DNA of 5,314 nucleotides from Actinomycetes bacterium (GTDB taxonomy: Bacteria; Actinomycetota; Actinomycetes; Propionibacteriales; Propionibacteriaceae). This document shows, piece by piece, positions 1 to 4,740 of the stretch (positions within the stretch are counted from its first letter, which is position 1; each line of letters starts with the position of its first letter). The position numbers and the translations under genes were made by a program. The DNA is taken from positions 1-5,314 of the forward strand of contig JAEYNS010000338.1 in the NCBI GenBank assembly GCA_023412435.1. The letters are read 5' to 3'. The notes below the pieces were generated by a model, which was given only the letters and a program-made list of their open reading frames with translations, did no database searches and was not told the DNA's origin.

Positions 1-545
1 TCCCTGATGATCGCGACCAGGACGGCGTCTCCGGGCAGGTTCAGGTCAGCGACCCGGGTGCCGACGCGCGGCGAGCCGTCCGGCAGCGTCATCTCGACCA
101 GGTTCGCGCGGCCGCCGTGGAAGCTCAACAGACGGACCAGGTCGCCGACGGTGACTGCCTCCTCGACGAGCGCACAGATCAGCCGTGGCGTCGAGACCGC
201 GACGTCCACCCCCCACTGCTCGTCGAACATCCACTCGTTGGACGGGTGGTTCACCCGCCCGACGGTGCGAGGGACGCCGAACTCGGTCTTGGCCAGCAGC
301 GAGTGGACGAGATTGGCCTTGTCGTCGCCGGTGGCAGCGATCGCCACGTCACAGGAGTCGAGGCCCGACTCCTCCAGCGAGGTCAGCTCACAGGCGTCGG
401 CGAGCAGCCACTCCGCCTCAGGGACGCTCTCGGGCTTGATCGCCGTCGGGTCCTTGTCGATCAGCAGGATGTGGTGCCCGTTGGCGATCAGTTCCCGGGC
501 GATGGAGCGGCCGACGTTGCCTGCCCCCGCGATCACGACGCGCAT
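1..545 (-). CDS. ceoC: TrkA-family potassium uptake regulator, RCK protein (partial; 3' end outside window)
   Basis: Cytoplasmic NAD-binding regulatory (RCK) subunit that gates a potassium transporter. The 181 visible residues start with a Rossmann fold: the glycine motif GAGNVG is at residues 7-12 and the acidic residue ending the second strand is D30 (LLIDKDP), which favours NAD(H) over NADP(H). TrkA_N covers roughly residues 1-120. The TrkA_C ligand-binding domain begins near residue 135 and is cut by the window edge at LVAIIR; the family length of about 220 suggests some 35-40 residues are missing. The ATG start is firm: GAGAGG lies 7 bases upstream, and the preceding ceoB-type stop is only 11 bases away, so the two genes form an operon. 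The symbol rests on order and resemblance to M. tuberculosis Rv2692, not on a search. A generic name would be trkA. Family assignment is very secure; the transporter it controls is inferred. Confidence 0.93.
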   Translation of the reverse strand, partial: MRVVIAGAGNVGRSIARELIANGHHILLIDKDPTAIKPESVPEAEWLLADACELTSLEESGLDSCDVAIAATGDDKANLVHSLLAKTEFGVPRTVGRVNHPSNEWMFDEQWGVDVAVSTPRLICALVEEAVTVGDLVRLLSFHGGRANLVEMTLPDGSPRVGTRVADLNLPGDAVLVAIIR

Positions 546-552
546 GCTGCTG

Positions 553-558
553 CCTCTC
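553..558 (-). promoter_or_regulatory. Shine-Dalgarno sequence of the second RCK gene
   Basis: On the minus strand GAGAGG is followed after 7 bases by the ATG at 545-543, and it overlaps the TGA stop of the upstream RCK gene. It fixes the start of the downstream gene and implies coupled translation. It is the best-placed Shine-Dalgarno sequence for a chosen start in the window; the other starts appear leaderless or weakly led. Confidence 0.75.
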
Positions 559-1219
559 AGTGCTCGGTCGGCGACTGGCCGAAGACGTCCTCGACGTCAC
601 CGACCTGGTCATTGGTCACCGCGGCGTAGACCAGGTCGCCGTCCTGCAGCACGGTGGACCCCTGCGGCACCATGCCGGAACCGAACCTGGCCAGGAACGG
701 GATCTTGCACCGTCCGGCGGCCTCCATGCTGGCGATGGTGCGCCCCACCCAGCCGGAGTGCACATACACCTCGACCAGCCGGACCGCCCCCGACGGATCG
801 CGCCACTGCGGCTCCGAGCCGGAGGGCAGCAGGCGCCTCAGGATCTGATCGGCGGTCCAGCGGACGGTGGCCACCGACGGAATCCCGAGGCGCTCGTAGA
901 CCTCGGCCCGGCCCTGGTCGTAGATCCGGGCCACCACGTTGTGGACGCCGAAGGTCTCACGCACCACCCGTGCCGCGAGGATGTTGGAGTTGTCACCGCT
1001 GGAGACCGCGGCGAACCCGTCGGCGCGCTCGATGCCCGCCCGCACCAGGACCTGCCGGTCGAAGCCGACCCCCTTGACGGTCTTCCCCTGGAACTGGGGA
1101 CCGAGCCGCCGGAACGCGTCCTGCATGATGTCGATCACGGCCACCGAGTGGTCCCGATGCTCCAATCCGCGGGCCAGGAGGGCTCCCACACGCCCGCAGC
1201 CCATGATCACGATGTGCAC
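557..1219 (-). CDS. ceoB: TrkA-family potassium uptake regulator, RCK protein (complete)
   Basis: Complete 220-residue RCK protein, the usual length for a single TrkA_N plus TrkA_C unit. The glycine motif GCGRVG is at residues 7-12 and D30 (VAVIDI) is the NAD-ribose-binding acidic residue. The fold runs through the conserved GDNSNILAARV segment (75-85) and VVARIYD (95-101). A TrkA_C domain occupies about 140-212 and ends with the family-typical DGDLVYAAV (193-201). The GTG start at 1219-1217 is chosen because it puts the glycine motif at residue 7 and because a TAGCGT -10 motif lies 7 bases upstream. An open frame extends to 1336, but those extra residues are low-complexity and run through the promoter. 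It heads the operon with the second RCK gene and diverges from the permease. Two dissimilar RCK units encoded separately suggest a heteromeric ring. The symbol is by analogy with M. tuberculosis Rv2691; generic name trkA. Confidence 0.94.
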   Translation of the reverse strand: MHIVIMGCGRVGALLARGLEHRDHSVAVIDIMQDAFRRLGPQFQGKTVKGVGFDRQVLVRAGIERADGFAAVSSGDNSNILAARVVRETFGVHNVVARIYDQGRAEVYERLGIPSVATVRWTADQILRRLLPSGSEPQWRDPSGAVRLVEVYVHSGWVGRTIASMEAAGRCKIPFLARFGSGMVPQGSTVLQDGDLVYAAVTNDQVGDVEDVFGQSPTEH

Positions 1220-1226
1220 GTCCCAG

Positions 1227-1232
1227 ACGCTA
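1227..1232 (-). promoter_or_regulatory. -10 element of the RCK operon, leaderless arrangement
   Basis: TAGCGT on the minus strand matches the actinobacterial TANNNT -10 pattern. Seven bases separate it from the GTG at 1219, so a normal transcription start falls on or one base before the start codon, giving a leaderless mRNA. There is no Shine-Dalgarno sequence at usable spacing. I see no convincing -35 hexamer at 16-18 bases. Confidence 0.55.
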
Positions 1233-1239
1233 CACCGGT

Positions 1240-1267
1240 TGCCGCGGTCCATGGCGCTACGGCGGCA
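1240..1267. promoter_or_regulatory. Inverted repeat in the divergent promoter region, candidate operator
   Basis: TGCCGCGGT (1240-1248) and ACGGCGGCA (1259-1267) are inverted copies matching at 8 of 9 positions, separated by 10 bases. The dyad centre (1253.5) is close to the midpoint (1256) between the two divergent start codons, and the repeat covers the expected -35 zone of both promoters. A regulator bound here could control both transcription units. GC-rich DNA makes short inverted repeats common, so this remains a candidate. Confidence 0.35.
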
Positions 1268-1278
1268 GGGATTGGGCA

Positions 1279-1284
1279 TAGAGT
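1279..1284 (+). promoter_or_regulatory. -10 element of the permease gene, leaderless arrangement
   Basis: TAGAGT fits TANNNT and ends 8 bases before the GTG at 1293, placing the transcription start at or next to the start codon. The segment 1255-1261 where a -35 should lie shows no good hexamer, so the promoter may be weak or activator-dependent. Confidence 0.5.
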
Positions 1285-1292
1285 GGCCCGTC

Positions 1293-3335
1293 GTGGAGGT
1301 CACTGACCTTGTGAAGCGGCTGCTGGTGGGCCGCAAGCTCGCCAGCGCTCAGCTTGGCGAGACACTGTTGCCCAAGCGGATCGCGCTTCCGGTGTTCGCC
1401 TCGGACGCCTTGAGTTCGGTGGCGTACGCCCCCGACGAGATCCTGCTCACCCTTTCGTTGGCAGGGATGGCGGCGCTCGCCTTCTCCTGGGAGATCGCGC
1501 TGGCGGTCGCCGTGGTGATGCTCGTGGTGGTGCTCTCGTACCGCCAGACAGTGCACGCCTACCCGTCGGGGGGCGGAGACTACGAGGTGGCGACCGTCAA
1601 CCTCGGGCCGACCGCAGGACTCACCGTGGCCAGCGCGCTGCTGGTCGACTACGTCCTCACCGTCGCCGTGTCGGTCTCCTCCGGCATCCAGAACGCGAAG
1701 GCGATGATCCCGTTCCTGCAGGGCAACGAGGGGATGGCCGCCGCCGTGGTCATCCTGGTGCTGATGGCGATGAACCTGCGCGGGGTGCGCGAGTCGGGGG
1801 CGCTGTTCGCGATCCCCACCTACGGCTTCATGCTCGCGGTGCTCGGAATGACGGGGTGGGGGCTGTTCCGGATCTTCGTCCTCGGGGAGCAGTTGCGGGC
1901 GCCGACCGCCGACCTGGAGATCGCGCCGGCCCCGGGCTACGAGAACTTCTCGGGCATCCTCGTGATCGTGCTGCTGGCCCGGGCCTTCTCGTCCGGCTGC
2001 GCGGCGTTGACCGGCGTGGAGGCGATCTCCAACGGCGTGCCCGCCTTCCGCGAGCCCAAGAGCCGCAACGCCGCGACCACCCTCGGCCTGCTGGGCGGAG
2101 TGTCGATCACCATGCTCGCCGGGATCGTCGCGCTCGCGAACCTCACCGGGCTGAAGCTGATCGACGAGCACGGCGGCTCGTTCTTCATCGAGGACGGCAA
2201 CCCGGCCGACGTCGCGCACGAGACCGCGATGGGCCAACTGGCCCGCACCATCTTCGACGGGTTCCCGATCGGCTTCTTCCTCGTCATCACCGCGACGATG
2301 GTGATCCTCTTCCTCGCCGCGAACACCGCCTTCAACGGCTTCCCTGTGCTGGGGTCGATCCTCGCCAAGGACCGCTACCTGCCGCGGGCGTTGCACACCA
2401 GGGGCGATCGGCTGGCCTTCTCGAACGGGATCATCGCCCTCGCCGCGGCCGCGATCGGGCTCGTCCTGGTCTTCAACGCCAGCGTCACCGCGCTGATCCA
2501 GCTGTACGTGGTCGGTGTGTTCGTCTCGTTCACGGTGAGCCAGCTGGGGATGATGCGGCACTGGACGCGGCACCTGCAGACCGAGAAGGACCCGGCCCGC
2601 CGCGCCCGAATGCAGCGCTCCCGGGCGATCAACATGATCGGACTCACCGCCACGGGTGTCGTCCTGGTGATCGTCCTGGCGTCGAAGTTCATCTACGGCG
2701 CCTACCTCGCGGTGGCCGCGATGGCCGGGGTGTTCGTCCTGATGCGCGGCATTCGCGCCCACTACGACAGGGTGGAGCGTGAGGTGGCGGTCAGCCCCAC
2801 GGAGGCCCGGCTGCTGCCCAGCCGCGTCCGAGCCGTCATCCTTGTCAGTGAGGTGAACAAGCCCACCCTGCGGGCGGTGAACTTCGCCCGGGCCACGCGC
2901 GCGAGCACGATCGAGGCGGTGACGGTCGCGGTCGACCCTGAGGAGGTCAGGCGGATCGCCCGGGAGTGGGAGACGCAGGATCTCGTCGTCCCGCTGAAGG
3001 TGATCGCCTCGCCCTACCGGGAGGTGGTCAGCCCGTTCCTCAACTATGTGAAGGGGTTGCGCTCGGACAACCCCCGCGACGTGGTGTGCGTGTACATCCC
3101 GGAGTACATCGTGGGGCACTGGTGGGAGCAGCTGCTGCACAACCAGACCTCGCTGATCATCAAGGCCAGGCTGAACTTCATGCAGGGCGTGATGGTGACG
3201 TCGGTGCCCTACCAGCTGGCGTCCTCGCGGTTCGCCATCGAGCGCGCCCGGCGCGACTCCCCGGCCGCGTGGCGGCGACCGGGCACTGGTTCGGTCAGGA
3301 TGGGCAAGCCGCTCGACGACTGGTCGCGGGAGTGA
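1293..3335 (+). CDS. KimA-like APC-superfamily potassium transporter with cytoplasmic C-terminal domain
   Basis: Predicted inner-membrane K+ importer, probably proton-coupled, 680 residues. About 12 hydrophobic segments lie between residues 30 and 486; a soluble domain with an alternating strand/helix pattern follows (about 505-645), ending in a polar tail. Signatures shared with Bacillus KimA, as I remember its sequence, include SDALSSVAY (37-45), YPSGGGDYEVA (90-100), LLVDYVLTVAVS (116-127), FSSGCAALTGVEAISN (232-247), FSNGII (376-381) and LHNQ (615-618). D38, Y45, T123, S127 and T240 fall where KimA has ion-site residues. KimA is about 607 residues; the excess is mainly the N-terminus, a loop near 287-312 and the tail. 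Start: GTG 1293 fits the -10 motif and homologue N-termini; GTG 1311 (674 residues), with GGAGGT 10 bases upstream, is the alternative. M. tuberculosis Rv2690c is the likely counterpart. A broad amino-acid permease label is possible, but the RCK neighbours and motifs favour potassium. Confidence 0.9.
   Translation: MEVTDLVKRLLVGRKLASAQLGETLLPKRIALPVFASDALSSVAYAPDEILLTLSLAGMAALAFSWEIALAVAVVMLVVVLSYRQTVHAYPSGGGDYEVATVNLGPTAGLTVASALLVDYVLTVAVSVSSGIQNAKAMIPFLQGNEGMAAAVVILVLMAMNLRGVRESGALFAIPTYGFMLAVLGMTGWGLFRIFVLGEQLRAPTADLEIAPAPGYENFSGILVIVLLARAFSSGCAALTGVEAISNGVPAFREPKSRNAATTLGLLGGVSITMLAGIVALANLTGLKLIDEHGGSFFIEDGNPADVAHETAMGQLARTIFDGFPIGFFLVITATMVILFLAANTAFNGFPVLGSILAKDRYLPRALHTRGDRLAFSNGIIALAAAAIGLVLVFNASVTALIQLYVVGVFVSFTVSQLGMMRHWTRHLQTEKDPARRARMQRSRAINMIGLTATGVVLVIVLASKFIYGAYLAVAAMAGVFVLMRGIRAHYDRVEREVAVSPTEARLLPSRVRAVILVSEVNKPTLRAVNFARATRASTIEAVTVAVDPEEVRRIAREWETQDLVVPLKVIASPYREVVSPFLNYVKGLRSDNPRDVVCVYIPEYIVGHWWEQLLHNQTSLIIKARLNFMQGVMVTSVPYQLASSRFAIERARRDSPAAWRRPGTGSVRMGKPLDDWSRE
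1295..1300 (+). promoter_or_regulatory. Possible Shine-Dalgarno for an alternative permease start at 1311
   Basis: GGAGGT is an almost ideal Shine-Dalgarno sequence ending 10 bases before an in-frame GTG at 1311-1313. It lies inside the coding region if the leaderless GTG at 1293 is the start. It could support a second start or be a coincidence of the GTG-GAG-GTC codons. Confidence 0.25.
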
Positions 3336-4468
3336 GCCCGCTGCGAGCCGGTGACCTCGTCGGGCCTGTCACTGTCGGCCCGATCGCCCACGGCGGGCAC
3401 TGCGTGGCGAGGGTGGACGGCCAGGTGGTCTTCGTACGTCACGCCGTGCCCGGTGAGCAGGTGACGGTGCGGATCACCCAGGTGCTGTCCCGGTTCGCCC
3501 GAGGCGAGGTCGCCGAGGTCGTGGTCGCGGACCCGCGGCGACGCATCCCGCCCTGCCCGATCGCGGGGGAGTGCGGCGGCTGCGACTTCCAGCACCTGCC
3601 GCCGGAGGCGTCGAGGGAACTCAAGCGCCAGGTGGTGGCCGACCTGCTGCACCACCACGCAGGGATCGAGTTCACCGGCGAGGTCGAGGCTGTCGACGCC
3701 ACGGGGTTCGACTGGCGGACGCGGATGCGCTACCACAGGGCACCCGACGGCCGGCTCGGACTGCATGCTCATCGCTCCGACCGGGTGGTGCCGCTGCCCG
3801 CGGAGGGATGCCGGATCGCCGTGTCGGGGATCGCCCACCCCGACATCCCGCCAGGGGACGGCGACGTGCTGGCCGTCGCGGCCGCGTCGGGCACCGAGAT
3901 CGGGCGACGCCAGGAACTGCCCGCCACTGTCACCGAGCGGGTCTCCGGGCGGCGGTTCGAGGTGGCCACCGACGGGTTCTGGCAGAGCCACGTCCGCGCC
4001 CCGCAGGTGCTCACCGCCGCCGTCCTCGACGCTCTCGCCCCGGCAGCCGGCGAGCGCGCCTTCGACCTGTACTGCGGGGTCGGCCTGTTCGCTGCTGCCC
4101 TGGTCGACGCCGGCTGCGAGGTGTGGGGCGTGGAGGGGGACCCCCGCGCGCTGCGGCTCGCCCGTCGCAACGTGCCCGAGGGCCACTTCTTCGTCGGCGA
4201 CGTCGCCGCCACCCTGCGGCGGTTGCCCGACCAGACCGATCTGGTCGTGCTCGACCCGCCCCGGACCGGCGCGGGCCGTCGCGCGATGGAAGCGATCCTG
4301 GCCCGGAGGCCGCGCTCGGTCGCGTACGTTGCCTGCGATCCGGCAGCTCTGGCCCGAGATCTCGCGACCGCCCAGGGCCTGGGGTACACGGTCGATCAGG
4401 TCCGCGCCTTCGACCTGTTCGGAACCACCCACCACGTCGAGTGCCTGGCTGTGCTGCGACCGGTGTGA
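3332..4468 (+). CDS. TRAM-domain class I SAM-dependent RNA m5U methyltransferase (RlmD/TrmA family)
   Basis: Transfers a methyl group from S-adenosylmethionine to C5 of a uridine in RNA; 378 residues, cytoplasmic. An N-terminal TRAM RNA-binding domain (about 5-65, with IAHGGHCVAR at 18-27) is followed by cysteines C75, C81, C84 and C160. These have the spacing of the RumA/RlmD iron-sulphur ligands (C-x5-C-x2-C plus a distant Cys). The catalytic domain has FWQS (216-219), SAM motif I DLYCGVGLF (245-253), DPPR (308-311), the predicted nucleophile C335 in ACDPAAL, and the general base E370 in HHVEC. All key residues are present, so the enzyme looks active. The GTG start overlaps the permease stop as GTGA; no good Shine-Dalgarno is visible, so termination-reinitiation is likely. 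An in-frame GTG at 3269 is a weaker alternative. The target (23S rRNA or tRNA U54) cannot be told from sequence. The counterpart in M. tuberculosis is probably Rv2689c. Confidence 0.92.
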   Translation: MSPLRAGDLVGPVTVGPIAHGGHCVARVDGQVVFVRHAVPGEQVTVRITQVLSRFARGEVAEVVVADPRRRIPPCPIAGECGGCDFQHLPPEASRELKRQVVADLLHHHAGIEFTGEVEAVDATGFDWRTRMRYHRAPDGRLGLHAHRSDRVVPLPAEGCRIAVSGIAHPDIPPGDGDVLAVAAASGTEIGRRQELPATVTERVSGRRFEVATDGFWQSHVRAPQVLTAAVLDALAPAAGERAFDLYCGVGLFAAALVDAGCEVWGVEGDPRALRLARRNVPEGHFFVGDVAATLRRLPDQTDLVVLDPPRTGAGRRAMEAILARRPRSVAYVACDPAALARDLATAQGLGYTVDQVRAFDLFGTTHHVECLAVLRPV

Positions 4469-4473
4469 GGATT

Positions 4474-4526
4474 ACTACCCTTCGTCGTAAGCCGGTGTCA
4501 CTGCGGGAAGTACGACGTAACGTAGT
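4474..4526. repeat. Inverted 16-base half-sites flanking the promoter of the small-protein gene, candidate operator
   Basis: The segment 4511-4526 (TACGACGTAACGTAGT) and the reverse complement of 4474-4489 (TACGACGAAGGGTAGT) agree at 13 of 16 bases, including an unbroken 7-base block and a 5-base block. Both blocks share one dyad axis at position 4500. The right half-site overlaps the predicted -10 of the next gene, and the -35 lies between the half-sites. The 21-base spacing and absence of a T-run argue against an intrinsic terminator, so a protein-binding operator is the better reading. Confidence 0.45.
4495..4523 (+). promoter_or_regulatory. Promoter of the small cysteine-protein gene, leaderless
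   Basis: A -35-like GTGTCA (4495-4500, 4 of 6 matching TTGACA) is followed by a 17-base spacer and TAACGT (4518-4523), which fits TANNNT. The GTG start codon at 4530 lies 6 bases after the -10, where transcription would begin, so the mRNA would have no leader. This is the best-formed promoter in the window. Confidence 0.6.
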
Positions 4527-4529
4527 GGT

Positions 4530-4727
4530 GTGACCACAACAGCCCCCGCCAAGCGCGGCAGCGCCGCGCCGCAGCCGAAGTGCCCGCTGCGAACGGGGGA
4601 GCCGTGCACGCTGTGCCAGCTCGATGTCACCGGGCCGCAGGACTGCCCGCTGGTCTTCCTCGTGATGGGGGATGACGAGCTCCGCACCGAGTGGGCAGCC
4701 CGCCGCCGCGCGCAGCGCAAGGGCTGA
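4530..4727 (+). CDS. Small four-cysteine protein of unknown function
   Basis: A 65-residue soluble protein with no signal peptide or membrane segment. After a basic, Ala/Pro-rich N-terminus, a compact central region carries KCPLRTGEPCTLCQ (17-30) and GPQDCPLVFLVMGDDELR (35-52); a charged, probably helical tail rich in Arg/Lys follows. Cysteines C18, C26, C29 and C39 are spaced C-x7-C-x2-C-x9-C, which would suit a single metal site, probably zinc, though nothing proves binding. From memory, similar short proteins with a CxLCQ...GPQDC core occur widely in actinomycetes as conserved hypotheticals; I cannot name the family with certainty. The GTG start at 4530 has no Shine-Dalgarno but sits 6 bases after a TAACGT -10, the leaderless arrangement. 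A membrane-protein gene starts 13 bases after the stop, so the two may be cotranscribed. Coding status is supported by the cysteine pattern, promoter fit and operon spacing. Confidence 0.78.
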   Translation: MTTTAPAKRGSAAPQPKCPLRTGEPCTLCQLDVTGPQDCPLVFLVMGDDELRTEWAARRRAQRKG

Positions 4728-4740
4728 CCCTGCCGGCGAG

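Noticed and set aside
7..1077. 356-residue plus-strand open frame across the two RCK genes
   Set aside because: Low-complexity Ser/Arg/Pro-rich translation antisense to two unmistakable TrkA-family proteins.
939..1292. Upstream extension of the permease, including an in-frame ATG at 1251
   Set aside because: The extension runs antisense to ceoB and through the predicted -10. ATG 1251 has no Shine-Dalgarno, and residues before GTG 1293 do not resemble the N-termini of KimA-like proteins.
1257..3140. 627-residue open frame on the minus strand antisense to the permease
   Set aside because: Its translation is rich in His, Arg, Gly, Asp and Pro with no fold or motif, and it mirrors the permease codons. 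Long antisense frames of this kind are expected in high-GC genes.
2966..3331. Upstream extension of the methyltransferase frame into the permease gene
   Set aside because: The extension is an Arg/Gly/Pro/Ala-rich alternate reading of the permease C-terminal domain. The TRAM domain begins immediately after the GTG at 3332.
4483..4517. Intrinsic terminator after the methyltransferase gene
   Set aside because: The perfect stem is only 7 base pairs with a 21-base loop and no following T-run, and it overlaps a good promoter. An operator explains it better.
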